Positions 24,767 through 33,755 of a stretch of 47,148 nt of DNA are shown here, piece by piece (the first letter of the stretch is position 1; every line of letters begins with the position of its first letter). The translations under genes and the position numbers were made by a program. The DNA is from Akkermansiaceae bacterium UBA7890 (GTDB lineage Bacteria; Verrucomicrobiota; Verrucomicrobiia; Verrucomicrobiales; Akkermansiaceae). Where the stretch lies: the NCBI GenBank assembly GCA_002501065.1, contig DLRK01000121.1, positions 1-47,148 of the forward strand, written 5' to 3'. The notes below the pieces were generated by a model that did no database searches, was not told the origin of the DNA, and saw only the letters and a program-made list of their open reading frames with translations.

Positions 24767-27436
24767 TCAGGGGGCTTGCCTGGGCGAATCCAGGCTGCGG
24801 AGGATGCCGGAGCCAAGGTGCTCGAGGAAGGTCCGCCCGCTTTCGCCGCAGGCATCGATCTCGTTCTGGATGGCTCTCATTTCATTGCTTTTCCCCCCGT
24901 TCTCAGAGGCCTCCTTTTTGCTCTGCAGGCTCTTGACGTAGTTAATGCGAATCAAGTTGGCCTGGGCCTGCAGGTCCTCCTTGTGTTTTTGTTGGGCCTG
25001 GAGGTGCCTGCTGACGATATCCCTCCCGCGGGGTGTGAGGGTGAGCTTGCTGATCTCGGTCATTGCGATCTCGATAGAGCCTGCGGCGCTTACCTTCGCC
25101 TTGATCCGGTTGACGACCGGCTCATAGGTGCGTTTGTCGTTGTTGCGGAGGCCACGGAGCCAGAAGTTGAGAGCCGACTTCAGTCCCTTGCCATTCTCAA
25201 GCAGCTTTTCGCGGAACTTCGCTTCGTAAATCTGGATCTTTTTCTGGGTCGCTGCGCGCAGGGCGGCCCAGTCGCCCGCCCCGGATGTGATGATCACCGG
25301 TCTGGTGTTGCCCCGGTCCTCGCTCCATTCGATGACAAAGGCTGAGGCCACTTCCTCGTCGCGGGGATTACTATCGTCCCATCCTCCGTTTTCCCCGGCC
25401 ACCAGTCTCACGGCACTATCGACTTCCTTCGTCCCGTCGGGAGAGTCGGGGGCCCAGGAGGCGAAGGCCCAGGGCTCACCGGTGATCCACGTCCAGGAGC
25501 GACCGTTGTGCCGCCCCCCGATCCACGCCCCGGAGTTTTCGTCGAGGTTGGAGCTGATCAGGCGACGAAGGTAGTCCCCTTCAGAGGGTTCGCTGGGAAC
25601 GGCGAGGTGGCCATGGGTGCCCTTGGCCACGGCATTGGCTTCCTCCCAGGTCGCCGGTTTTTCAATCACGAGATAGCGGCGATTCTCAAAGGAGAGGACC
25701 CCTGGAGGGTAGATGGGATCAGGAGTCTCCAAGGTGGCCTTGAGGCGGGTGAACTGGGCCTTCAGGTTCCCGGGGTTGGTGCCGTCATTGCGCCATTGGA
25801 TGAAGAAGGGAAACTTCCTGCCACCGGGCTGGGAGCGGATGGATCCCAGGTCGCTCAGAGTGGCGGAGTTGCCGGTAGTGATGGAGGGTTTCCGCAGGTT
25901 CCAGGGTGAGCCGTCAACCCAGCCCCAGGCCGTCCGCCCGGTGGCGCCTCCTCCGAGCCAGATCGTAGTGTCGCCGGGAATCTTTGAGGCGAGCCAATTC
26001 TGTTCGCCCTCGTTGAGGCAGGTGGCGAGGTGCCCTCCGTATTTTTCTGCGGAAGCGGCTGCCCGCGGCCAGCTGAGCTTGTTGTCCACGAAGAAGAAGC
26101 GGCTGGTGCCGCGCACAAGGGTGCCGGGGGGATACTCGGTGCGCTCTCCGGCGGCGAGCGCAGGCTTCAGGCGCTCGAGTGCTTCCAAGGGGGTTTCCGG
26201 CTCCGGTTCCGGGATTACGGGGGGAGGCTTCGGCTTGGATGCTTCGAGGGCGGCGCGCCTCTCGCGGGCCTTCTTCTCATCGAGCGAACGTTGAATCTCC
26301 TGCTGCCTGGCCTCGCCCTCGCGCTGCCTCTGCGCATCCTTGACATCTTCGAGTTTGTTCTTCTGGTGCTGGTAGACGGTGTACATCCCGTAGATGGCAG
26401 CCAGCAGGAGGACGATGATGACAAGGTGGCGCAGGAGGGACCAGTTGGTTCCGATCTTGATCTGGACTTCGGGAGCAGCTGGAGGCGCCACTACGGGGGT
26501 CTCCATGCTTGCCGGAGTGGGGGCCGGGCCGGTGAGGGGAACGGGAGCGGTGCCGGGGGCGGGAGTTGGCCCGGGGGGCGGACTGGTCACCTTGGCAGGA
26601 GGGGTGGCCATGATGCCGGGAACCTGCTTGTCGAGGGCGTCACGCAGCACTTTCAGGTCCTTGGCCATGGCTTCGCCGTCCGCAAAGCGCAGCATGGGCG
26701 AAGGGTGAGTGGCCCGACGCACGATCTTGTCGAAGCGTGGGTCGACATCCTCGATTTGTGAGGCGGGCACGTAGTTCTTCTCAGGGAGTTTGCCGGTGAG
26801 AAGTTCGTAGAGAATGACGCCGGTGGAGAAAATGTCGGACCGGGTATCGACCGCGCCCGGGTTCTTGGTCACCTCCGGGGCGGTGTAGTCAGGTGTTCCG
26901 AAGATGATGCCTTCCCCCTCGCCCTCCTCCGCGAAGCGGGCCAGACCGAAGTCTCCGATTTTAGGGCGTTTTTTCCCATCCAGGAGGATATTGGGTGGTT
27001 TGATGTCACGGTGGAGGATGCCCGCCTCGTGGGCGTGGGCGAGACCTTCGCAGATTCCGGTCACCAGACGGGCGACCTCCTTCTGTTCGATGGCCTTGCC
27101 GTGGGCGGAGTGGTGGAGGGACTTGCCGTCCACAAACTCCATCACGATGTAGAGCATGTGGTCGACTTCACCGAAGTCGTAGACGCTGATGAGGTTCGGG
27201 TGGTTGAGCTTGGCCATCGCCTTGGCCTCATCCTCGAACCGTTTGCGAAACTCCACGTCTTCACCAAACTCGCGCGGGAGAATCTTGATCGCGACATTGC
27301 GTTCCAGGGACTTCTGGTGCGCCTTGTAGACCGCTCCCATTCCCCCCTTTGCGATGAAAGCCAGGACATCGTAGGAGGGAAGGAGTTCGTGAAGCTCCTC
27401 GGGGTTGGGGGCCTCGAACTGTGGGGGGAAGGACAT
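24767..27436 (-). CDS. Membrane Ser/Thr kinase with two C-type-lectin-like domains (copy 2)
   Basis: 889 residues. Paralogue of the gene at 21996-24641, aligning without gaps over most of the kinase domain. Motifs: GGMGAVY (31-37), Lys51 in VAIK, HRDIKPPN (142-149), DFG (162-164), and a TPDYTAPEV activation/P+1 region. A Pro/Ala/Thr-rich linker (about 275-325) leads to a membrane helix (about 335-354), then a charged helical segment and two lectin-like units: the first around IWLGGGATG..WGWVDGSPW, the second around AWIGGRHNG..WTWITGEPW..WAPDSPDG. A helical C-terminal region of about 150 residues ends the protein. Upstream of copy 1 in a leftward unit with a 125-base gap; the globin gene diverges from it. 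Confidence 0.88.
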   Translation of the reverse strand: MSFPPQFEAPNPEELHELLPSYDVLAFIAKGGMGAVYKAHQKSLERNVAIKILPREFGEDVEFRKRFEDEAKAMAKLNHPNLISVYDFGEVDHMLYIVMEFVDGKSLHHSAHGKAIEQKEVARLVTGICEGLAHAHEAGILHRDIKPPNILLDGKKRPKIGDFGLARFAEEGEGEGIIFGTPDYTAPEVTKNPGAVDTRSDIFSTGVILYELLTGKLPEKNYVPASQIEDVDPRFDKIVRRATHPSPMLRFADGEAMAKDLKVLRDALDKQVPGIMATPPAKVTSPPPGPTPAPGTAPVPLTGPAPTPASMETPVVAPPAAPEVQIKIGTNWSLLRHLVIIVLLLAAIYGMYTVYQHQKNKLEDVKDAQRQREGEARQQEIQRSLDEKKARERRAALEASKPKPPPVIPEPEPETPLEALERLKPALAAGERTEYPPGTLVRGTSRFFFVDNKLSWPRAAASAEKYGGHLATCLNEGEQNWLASKIPGDTTIWLGGGATGRTAWGWVDGSPWNLRKPSITTGNSATLSDLGSIRSQPGGRKFPFFIQWRNDGTNPGNLKAQFTRLKATLETPDPIYPPGVLSFENRRYLVIEKPATWEEANAVAKGTHGHLAVPSEPSEGDYLRRLISSNLDENSGAWIGGRHNGRSWTWITGEPWAFASWAPDSPDGTKEVDSAVRLVAGENGGWDDSNPRDEEVASAFVIEWSEDRGNTRPVIITSGAGDWAALRAATQKKIQIYEAKFREKLLENGKGLKSALNFWLRGLRNNDKRTYEPVVNRIKAKVSAAGSIEIAMTEISKLTLTPRGRDIVSRHLQAQQKHKEDLQAQANLIRINYVKSLQSKKEASENGGKSNEMRAIQNEIDACGESGRTFLEHLGSGILRSLDSPRQAP

Positions 27437-27538
27437 CGTGCGTGGGGATGTAAAAAAGCGGGGGGCAGAGCGCTTTTCGTAAAGAAGATGTGCCTGAATC
27501 CTTGAAAAGAAAAGCCATCAGTGTCCTCTTTCCGGGGT

Positions 27539-27955
27539 ATGGATGAGGCCGCGATCTGGGGGAAAATGGGGGACGAGGGCTTTCGCCGGCTGGTCGCGGC
27601 CTTCTATCGACGGATCCCCGGGGACGACCTGCTGGGGCCGATGTATCCGGCCCAGGATCTGGCGGGGGCGGAGGAGCGTCTCTATCTCTTTTTGTGCTTC
27701 CGGCTGGGTGGGGACTCCCGTTACCCGGACCAGCGGGGTCACCCCCGCCTCCGCGGGCGTCACATGCCCTTCCGGATCGGGGTGGCGGAGCGGGACCGCT
27801 GGCTTCAGATCATGGGGGAGGCCATGGGAGAATGTGAGGTGGCACCGGAGGTGCGTGCCGAACTGGAGCCCTTCTTTGCCCAGGTGGCGGACTTCATGCG
27901 CAATCAGGGACCGTCCCGGGGCGGTTCTCCGTCCTTCGGGAACCCTGCCGGATGA
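27539..27955 (+). CDS. Group II truncated haemoglobin (HbO-like)
   Basis: 138 residues from the ATG at 27539; a GTG at 27521 would add six residues. A 2-on-2 haem protein binding oxygen or nitric oxide. Diagnostic features: Tyr23 at the B10 position (AFYRRI), Tyr36 in LGPMYP, LGGDSRYPDQRGHPRLR, the haem-ligating proximal His75 (RGRHMPFRIG) and Trp88 at G8 (AERDRWL), which marks group II. The C-terminal tail beyond about residue 122 is Gly/Ser/Pro-rich and probably disordered. The gene diverges from the kinase at 27436 with about 100 bases of shared upstream DNA. Confidence 0.92.
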   Translation: MDEAAIWGKMGDEGFRRLVAAFYRRIPGDDLLGPMYPAQDLAGAEERLYLFLCFRLGGDSRYPDQRGHPRLRGRHMPFRIGVAERDRWLQIMGEAMGECEVAPEVRAELEPFFAQVADFMRNQGPSRGGSPSFGNPAG

Positions 27956-28155
27956 TGATGGGAGGGGTTTCTGCGAGCAGAAGGGGGAACGCTTCAAGAA
28001 GGGGAATATTCTGCGCGGATCCTGGTCCCCGTCCATTTAGTTCCGGTTACGGAGGATCCTTGTCCTCCTCCGACGAATCGGGAGGTTGATTAGATTCCGC
28101 GTGCCTCCGCTGGCCAAGGCGGCATCGGCTGCGTAGGCTCCGGTTAACGCGATTC

Positions 28156-29046
28156 ATGACCATCGAGGTTCAAGTCATCGACACGGTTCTCGCCCTCTGT
28201 GCCGGGATGTTATTCCTCTGGGCGGTGCCCAGTTATGCCCTGCGCCACGTGGGGCCGGGGAGGATCCCGCCTCTCCCCCGGGGACGCGTTTCCATCCGGG
28301 GATTTGCCCTTGGCGATATGGTGGGGATTTCCCTGTTCTTTGGCTTTTATGCGTGGACCTGGTGGCTCTCAAGCAGGGGGGAGGAAACCGGGGAGCTCGG
28401 CGAGAGGGAGGGTCTTTCGGTTGGATTGCTCTTCGGCCTGTTCCTGCAGGGGCTGCAGATCCTGCTGGTGGTGATTCTCCTCTTTCGACGGGTGAACCTG
28501 GTGGAGGCCTTCGGGCTGCGCTGGCAACGGACATGGTGGCAGGTTGTCTTTGCTCCCGTAGTTGTTTTAATGGTGTGGGCCTTCATGGTTTTTTTGGATG
28601 GGACGGGCTACAACGAGTGGATCAGTAGTTTTGTGGAGGGCGACGGGGAGCAGGAGACCGTCAAACTCCTGGGGGAAAGTGGGGACCCGCTGGTCCTCGG
28701 GCTGGTGGCCGTAGTGGCCTGCGTGGGAGCTCCCCTTGCCGAGGAAGTGGTCTTTCGCGGCTATATTTATGCGGTCGTAAAGCGCTTCACCAACATCCCG
28801 TTTGCGGTGATTTTCTCGGGGCTTCTCTTCGGGGCGGTTCACGGAAACCTCCTCGCTCTGCTGCCCCTGACCATTCTGGGGATCGTTCTGGCCCTGGCCT
28901 ACGAGTACACCGGCTCTCTCTGGGCTCCCATTGCCATCCACTTCTGCTTCAATGCCGCCACGGTCGTGGCCCAGTTCATTCTCAAATTCAAACCGGAGCT
29001 GCTCGAGGAGCTCGAAAAGAATGCCGGACTTGTCCCACTTTGGTGA
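28156..29046 (+). CDS. CPBP-family intramembrane metalloprotease
   Basis: 296 residues with about seven to eight membrane helices. The CPBP/Abi (Rce1-like) motifs are in order: EEVVFRG (196-202), His229 in FGAVHGN, and HFCFN (262-266), which supply the catalytic Glu and metal-binding His/Asn. The bacterial family members cleave membrane substrates or contribute to bacteriocin immunity and protein sorting; the substrate here is unknown. The gap before it (27956-28155) holds only a weak hairpin (GGAGGA..TCCTCC, 28051-28068). The end of the gene overlaps thiL by 26 bases. Confidence 0.9.
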   Translation: MTIEVQVIDTVLALCAGMLFLWAVPSYALRHVGPGRIPPLPRGRVSIRGFALGDMVGISLFFGFYAWTWWLSSRGEETGELGEREGLSVGLLFGLFLQGLQILLVVILLFRRVNLVEAFGLRWQRTWWQVVFAPVVVLMVWAFMVFLDGTGYNEWISSFVEGDGEQETVKLLGESGDPLVLGLVAVVACVGAPLAEEVVFRGYIYAVVKRFTNIPFAVIFSGLLFGAVHGNLLALLPLTILGIVLALAYEYTGSLWAPIAIHFCFNAATVVAQFILKFKPELLEELEKNAGLVPLW

Positions 29047-29914
29047 AGAGGCCGTGGTGGCCCGGCTCACCACTCTCCTGGAGGCTGGGCCCGGGGTCCT
29101 TACCGGTCCCGGGGACGATTGCGCGGTGGTGGAAGGGGGAGGCCGGGGAGAGGTGGAACTCCTGAAAACCGACTGCCTGGTAGGCGGGGTGCACTTCCTG
29201 GAGGAGGCTGCTCCGGGAAAGGTGGGCTGGAAGGCGATTGCGCGCACCCTCAGTGACTTCGCGGCCATGGGAGGCTGGCCGCGCCATCTCCTTGTGACCC
29301 TGGCGCTGCCCGCCAGTTGCGAAATGCGCTGGGTTGAGAAGCTCTACCGCGGGATGAACAAGTGTGCCCGCGCCTTTGACTGCTGCATCGTGGGAGGGGA
29401 GACCTCCTCGGTCCCGGCCGGCGCCCCCGCCATGATATCAGTGGCCGGCACGGGCACGGCCAGAGAGTCGCAGGTGGTGCTGCGCAGTGGAGGCCGTCCC
29501 GGGGATCTGCTGTTCGTGACCGGACGACTGGGAGGATCGCTCCGGGGTCGCCATCTGACATTTACGCCGCGTCTGGTAGAAGCGAATTGGCTGGTCCGTA
29601 ATTGTCCCCTGCATGCCATGATGGATCTCTCCGACGGACTGGCGCGCGATCTTCCCCGCCTGGCTTCCGCCAGCGGGTGCGGATTTCTGTTAGAGAAAGA
29701 CGCGGTGCCCAGGTCACGTGGGATCACGGTGGAAGAAGCGCTGTGTGACGGGGAGGATTATGAACTCCTGCTGGCGGTGTCGGTCCGTCGTGCAAAACGA
29801 CTTGAGGGTGCGTGGCGGAAACAGTTTCCCAAACTCCCCCTGAGTCTCATCGGTTCTCTAACAGATGGAGGAGAGTCAGACCTGTCCGGGGGATGGGATC
29901 ACTTTGCAGGGTGA
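29021..29914 (+). CDS. thiL: Thiamine-monophosphate kinase
   Basis: 297 residues from MPDLSHFGEE, inside the end of the protease gene; the longer upstream frame is its shadow. ThiL converts thiamine phosphate to thiamine pyrophosphate with ATP. Typical motifs are GPGDDCAVV (29-37), LLKTDCLVGGVHF (48-59, the TTDxxxxxxHF-type substrate/Mg site), SDFAAMGG (78-85), GGETSS and DLSDGLARDLPRL, then DGEDYELL. The 26-base overlap suggests translation coupled to the protease gene, although the functions look unrelated. Confidence 0.94.
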   Translation: MPDLSHFGEEAVVARLTTLLEAGPGVLTGPGDDCAVVEGGGRGEVELLKTDCLVGGVHFLEEAAPGKVGWKAIARTLSDFAAMGGWPRHLLVTLALPASCEMRWVEKLYRGMNKCARAFDCCIVGGETSSVPAGAPAMISVAGTGTARESQVVLRSGGRPGDLLFVTGRLGGSLRGRHLTFTPRLVEANWLVRNCPLHAMMDLSDGLARDLPRLASASGCGFLLEKDAVPRSRGITVEEALCDGEDYELLLAVSVRRAKRLEGAWRKQFPKLPLSLIGSLTDGGESDLSGGWDHFAG

Positions 29915-29969
29915 AGAGGCCCGGGGCAGAAGGCTAAAAACGAAAGCAAAAGCCGGGCGGACGGATCAA

Positions 29970-29986
29970 ATTACTTAAGATTACTT
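29970..29986. promoter_or_regulatory. AT-rich direct repeat upstream of the coiled-coil gene
   Basis: ATTACTT occurs at 29970-29976 and 29980-29986, 10 bases apart (one helical turn), inside a short AT-rich island in an otherwise GC-rich stretch. The site is about 75 bases upstream of the start at 30060, suitable for a response-regulator-type site or promoter; both readings are inference. Confidence 0.3.
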
Positions 29987-30059
29987 TATTAAATTCTTTG
30001 CAGCCGTGGCGGTTGACGGTAAATCATGGGAGAGCAATCCCGACCCCTGTTCCATCGTC

Positions 30060-31439
30060 ATGAAGAGCCTGCTTCTTGCACCAGCATTGGTGTCCCTCGT
30101 TCAACCGGATATTGTCGTCGAGTCTGTTGAGACTGAAATGCCCATCCCGCTTGTCGCGATCGCGGTCGTTGACGATCCGCCCCTGGTAGAACTTGCTCCG
30201 GATCCCGGGGCTGTTCCCGTCGCGGGGAATCAGGACGAAGAGGCACGGGTGCAGAACCTGCGTCAGGACCTGGAAGGGATTGCAGCCAACCTGATGGCGG
30301 CCCAGCGCGCGGTGGAGACCATGGCGGAGCAACGTGACCAGGCGCGGGGAGAGGTGAGTGCTCTGGCCAGGGCAAATCACGAGATGCTGCAAGAGATGAA
30401 GGTCTTTCGGGAGGAGATGGAGAAGGCGCGCCGGGAAGCGGCCGACTGGAAGGCACAGGCCGCCGCGTTTGAGGCGCAGGTCAATGACGAGCCAGGGCTT
30501 CCCGCGGAGATCCGGGGCTTTCGTGCCGAGATGGCAAGAGTAATGCAGGAGTTTCGCACCATGAAGGACGAGATCGCCCTCGTGCGCCAGGAGCTCCAGG
30601 ACCCCATTGAGCGCGCCAACCTGAAGGAGCAGCTAGCGGAGTCGAAGGCGAGGGAGGAGCGACTGGGGACTGAAATCGAGATGGCTCTCATTGCCCGCGA
30701 GAAGACAATCCTGGAAGCAGCCCGCGCCCGGAAGGACGAGGAGGCCCGGATCACGGAATTGACCGTGGAGGTTCAAAGGGCAGTGGAGTTGCGCGATGAA
30801 CTGCGCAGCACCCGGGCCGCTCAGATGAAGGCCCTGGTGGATGTGGAGATTCTCAAGAAACAGCTCGGCAGGTCCAAAGACATGCAGGACCAGGCCGTAG
30901 CGGAGCTCCAGGAGACCCGGGAGAGTCTCCAATCCCTTCAGGCAGAGAAGGTTGCGACGGCGGAAGCCAGGATGCTGGCCGGCCTGGAGCGCGATCAGGC
31001 TCAGGCCGAGGCCGAGGAACTCAGCGGGCAGATCGCAGGGGTGCGCGCCGAGGCAGAGGTTTCGAGGGAGACCGTGGCCCAGCTGGCGATGGAGCTGGAG
31101 GAGACCGAGGTGGCTCGTCAGGAGACCGAGGAGGCTCGTCAGAAGACCGAGGAGGCTCGTCAGAAGACCGAGGAGGCTCACCAGGAGACCGGCAAACAGC
31201 TGGAAATCGCCTCCGGCGAACTCGACAAGACCAAGGGGGAAGTGGTCTTTCTGAACAAGGCCAAGGGAGGTTTGGAAGAGCTCCTCTTCCGGAAGACCGC
31301 GGAGATCCGCAAGCTCAAGGGCGATTTGCGCAAGCTTCATGCGTCCCGCGATAAACCCGATCCGCCTGCGGGCCGGAAGGGCGGAGCCCCGTCCCGGGAG
31401 CCAGGGGAGCCCCCCCCGGCCACCGCGCGGGCAGACTGA
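30060..31439 (+). CDS. Exported coiled-coil protein with heptad tandem repeats
   Basis: 459 residues from MKSLLLAPALVSLV, which resembles a short signal or membrane-targeting segment; 18 extra in-frame codons upstream look non-coding. From about residue 65 to 440 it is almost entirely a charged alpha-helical coiled coil rich in Glu, Ala, Arg, Gln and Lys, like SMC/tropomyosin-type rods. Four 21-bp direct repeats at 31101-31184 encode successive heptads (E/K)TExA(R/H)Q. The C-terminus (PDPPAGRKGGAPSREPGEPP) is proline/glycine-rich and probably disordered. No enzymatic motif is seen; a structural or scaffolding role in the envelope is a guess. It is convergent with leuD. Confidence 0.7.
   Translation: MKSLLLAPALVSLVQPDIVVESVETEMPIPLVAIAVVDDPPLVELAPDPGAVPVAGNQDEEARVQNLRQDLEGIAANLMAAQRAVETMAEQRDQARGEVSALARANHEMLQEMKVFREEMEKARREAADWKAQAAAFEAQVNDEPGLPAEIRGFRAEMARVMQEFRTMKDEIALVRQELQDPIERANLKEQLAESKAREERLGTEIEMALIAREKTILEAARARKDEEARITELTVEVQRAVELRDELRSTRAAQMKALVDVEILKKQLGRSKDMQDQAVAELQETRESLQSLQAEKVATAEARMLAGLERDQAQAEAEELSGQIAGVRAEAEVSRETVAQLAMELEETEVARQETEEARQKTEEARQKTEEAHQETGKQLEIASGELDKTKGEVVFLNKAKGGLEELLFRKTAEIRKLKGDLRKLHASRDKPDPPAGRKGGAPSREPGEPPPATARAD
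31101..31192 (+). repeat. 21-bp in-frame tandem repeat, four copies plus a partial
   Basis: Units at 31101-31121, 31122-31142, 31143-31163 and 31164-31184 share the pattern GAGACCGAGGAGGCTCGTCA plus a final G, with few substitutions; a partial fifth follows. Each unit encodes exactly one coiled-coil heptad, so copy-number change would lengthen the rod without breaking the frame or the heptad phase. Confidence 0.85.
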
Positions 31440-31466
31440 TTGCGTGGGGGAAGGATTGTTTCGCAG

Positions 31467-31492
31467 AAGGGCAGCACTTTGGTGCCCCCCTT
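31467..31492. terminator. Possible terminator between the coiled-coil gene and leuD
   Basis: AAGGG/CCCTT and GCAC/GTGC form a stem with a small internal loop and a TTTG apical loop, placed between two convergent genes. The following T run is weak (TCTTCT). Confidence 0.35.
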
Positions 31493-31527
31493 TCTTCTGG
31501 ATCGCCCTGTCGGAAAGGAGCGGACGG

Positions 31528-32124
31528 TTACACGTAGGGAAGTGTTTTTCCCACCGCGTTGATCCGTTCTTCGCTGTCCAGCAGTTCCTGGATGGGATCC
31601 CACCTGCCGGCGGTCAGGGCCTGGCGGGCGGATTCCGGCATCGTGATGGGAAAGGTGGTCTCGCCGAAGGTCACCGTCATGGCCTCCAGGTCGATGGTGA
31701 CCTCGGTTGCCGGAGCCTGCTCGATGGCGACACCCAGGGACTCAATGTCCTCGCGAGAAGCGGAGAGGCAGGGCATGCCCAGGGTGGTGGAGTTTCCGAA
31801 GAAGATTTCGGCGTATGATTCCGCAATAATGGCGCGGAAGCCGGAACGGTAAATGGCCTGGGGAGCGTGTTCCCGGGACGATCCACAGCCGAAGTTGGGG
31901 CCACTTATCATGATGGACGCTCCCTTGAAGCGCGGGTCGTCCAGGGGGTGCCCGGTAGCGTTCCCCTCGGGGTCATGGCGCACGTCGTAGAAGTGCTTGT
32001 CAGCGAGATCCTCGAAGGTGACGCACTTCAGATAGCGGGCCGGGATGATGCGGTCGGTATCGATGTCGGCCCCGGGCAGGTGTATCGCGGTGCCGGTGAT
32101 GGAGGTGATCTTGTCGAGAGCCAC
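31528..32124 (-). CDS. leuD: 3-isopropylmalate dehydratase small subunit
   Basis: 198 residues, normal length. With LeuC it isomerises 2-isopropylmalate to 3-isopropylmalate in leucine synthesis. It shows the family swivelling-domain motifs TDRIIPARYLK (about residues 23-33), GPNFGCGSSREHAPQAI (about 74-90) and YAEIFFGNST. It starts 34 bases after the leuC stop in the same leftward operon. Confidence 0.96.
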   Translation of the reverse strand: MALDKITSITGTAIHLPGADIDTDRIIPARYLKCVTFEDLADKHFYDVRHDPEGNATGHPLDDPRFKGASIMISGPNFGCGSSREHAPQAIYRSGFRAIIAESYAEIFFGNSTTLGMPCLSASREDIESLGVAIEQAPATEVTIDLEAMTVTFGETTFPITMPESARQALTAGRWDPIQELLDSEERINAVGKTLPYV

Positions 32125-32158
32125 GTGGCGGTAGAGGTGGGAGTGAAGTTGAATGCGG

Positions 32159-33589
32159 TCAGGCGGCAGCGGAATCGGATCCGTCTACCTCGAACACTTC
32201 GCGGGCGTCGGCCACTTCGCCTTTCACCGCGGCGGCGCAGACCATGACCGGGGACATGAGAAGGGTCCGGCCGATGGGAGAGCCCTGCCGTCCCTTGAAG
32301 TTCCGGTTGGAGGAGGAAGCGCAGATCTGGTCGCCCACCAGTTTGTCGGGATTCATCGCCAGGCACATGGAACAGCCGGCGGCCCGCCACTCGAAGCCGG
32401 CTTCCTCGAAGACCCTGTCGAGGCCTTCCTGCTCACATTGCACGGCGGTGATCTGGGAGCCGGGCACCGCGATGGCCTTCACGCCCGGTGCCACCTTGTG
32501 TCCCTTGAGGAAGCGGGCGGCCTCACGAAAATCGTGCAGGCGTCCGTTGGTGCAGGAGCCGAGGAAGGCCACGTCGATCTTCACTCCCTTGATGGGGCTG
32601 CCGCCGGGAAGTTGCATGTATTCCAGAGCCTCCCGATAGCTTTCGCGCAGGGAATCACTTCCAGCCTCTGCCGGGTCGGGAATGGGCTCGCTGATACTGA
32701 TTCCCTGGTCCGGAGAGACACCCCAGGTCACGGTGGGTTCGATGTCGGCGGCATCGATTTCGATGACGTCATCGTAGTCCGCATCCGGATCGGAAGCGAA
32801 GGACTGCCAACGTGCGACCGCGGCGTCCCATTGGTCCTCTCCCGGGGCGTAGGGACGCCCCTTGAGGAAGGCGAAGGTTTTTTCATCGGGGTTGACGTAG
32901 CCGCAGCGGGCTCCACCCTCGATGGACATGTTGCAGACCGTCATGCGCTCCTCCATGGAGAAGTTGTCGAAGGTCGATCCGCCGTATTCGTAGGCGTAGC
33001 CGATTCCGCCGTTGGCCCCGAGGCGGCGGATGATGTCGAGGGCGACATCCTTGGCGTAGACGCCTGGTTTCAACTGGCCTTCGACCTTGATGAGGCGGAC
33101 CTTGAGGCTCTCCATGGCAATGGTCTGGGTGGCCAGCACATCCCGGACCTGGGTAGTGCCGATCCCGAAGGCGATGGCTCCGAAAGCTCCGTGGGTGGCG
33201 GTGTGGGAATCGCCGCAGGCGATGGTTGTGCCCGGCTGGGTGATGCCCTGCTCGGGGCCCACCACGTGCACGATCCCCTGCTTGCCGGATCCGAGATCAA
33301 AGTAGGTCACGCCAAAGTCGTCCGCATTCCTGCGCAGGGCGTCCATCATCTCGGCTGCCAGCGGATCCGCCGGCGCGTCCTGGTCAATGGTGGGAACGAT
33401 GTGATCCACCGTGGCAAAGGTCCGGTGAGGATACTTCACCTGCAGTCCGAGATCACGGATCATCCCGAAGGCCTGGGGGCTGGTCACCTCGTGGATGAGG
33501 TGGGTCCCGATGAAGAGCTGGGTGCGGCCGTCGTCCAGGGAGCCCACCGTGTGAGCGTTCCAGACTTTCTGATAGAGGGTTTTTCCCAT
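32159..33589 (-). CDS. leuC: 3-isopropylmalate dehydratase large subunit
   Basis: 476 residues from MGKTLYQKVWNAHTV, the family N-terminus; an upstream in-frame ATG adds 19 residues that do not fit. An aconitase-family enzyme that carries the 4Fe-4S cluster; the cysteines are in GSCTNGR (about residue 345) and AGCSMC (about 405). It also shows GDSHTATHGAFG and HIVPTIDQ, typical of LeuC. The purine-rich AGGA upstream of the start is one of the few Shine-Dalgarno-like sites in the window. Confidence 0.97.
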   Translation of the reverse strand: MGKTLYQKVWNAHTVGSLDDGRTQLFIGTHLIHEVTSPQAFGMIRDLGLQVKYPHRTFATVDHIVPTIDQDAPADPLAAEMMDALRRNADDFGVTYFDLGSGKQGIVHVVGPEQGITQPGTTIACGDSHTATHGAFGAIAFGIGTTQVRDVLATQTIAMESLKVRLIKVEGQLKPGVYAKDVALDIIRRLGANGGIGYAYEYGGSTFDNFSMEERMTVCNMSIEGGARCGYVNPDEKTFAFLKGRPYAPGEDQWDAAVARWQSFASDPDADYDDVIEIDAADIEPTVTWGVSPDQGISISEPIPDPAEAGSDSLRESYREALEYMQLPGGSPIKGVKIDVAFLGSCTNGRLHDFREAARFLKGHKVAPGVKAIAVPGSQITAVQCEQEGLDRVFEEAGFEWRAAGCSMCLAMNPDKLVGDQICASSSNRNFKGRQGSPIGRTLLMSPVMVCAAAVKGEVADAREVFEVDGSDSAAA

Positions 33590-33755
33590 GTGATTCCTGC
33601 TCGCGCGGGGAGGGGGGAACGTGCTCTGAAATGTGGATCCGGGCAAGTCACAAGTAGAATCAGAATTGGGCCGGGCTTCCCGTTGCTGGCAGGGAGGGGC
33701 CCTCCCGAGTCTTTTGGCGTGAATAGGATGCCTGCGGGCGTATCATGGCACTGTC

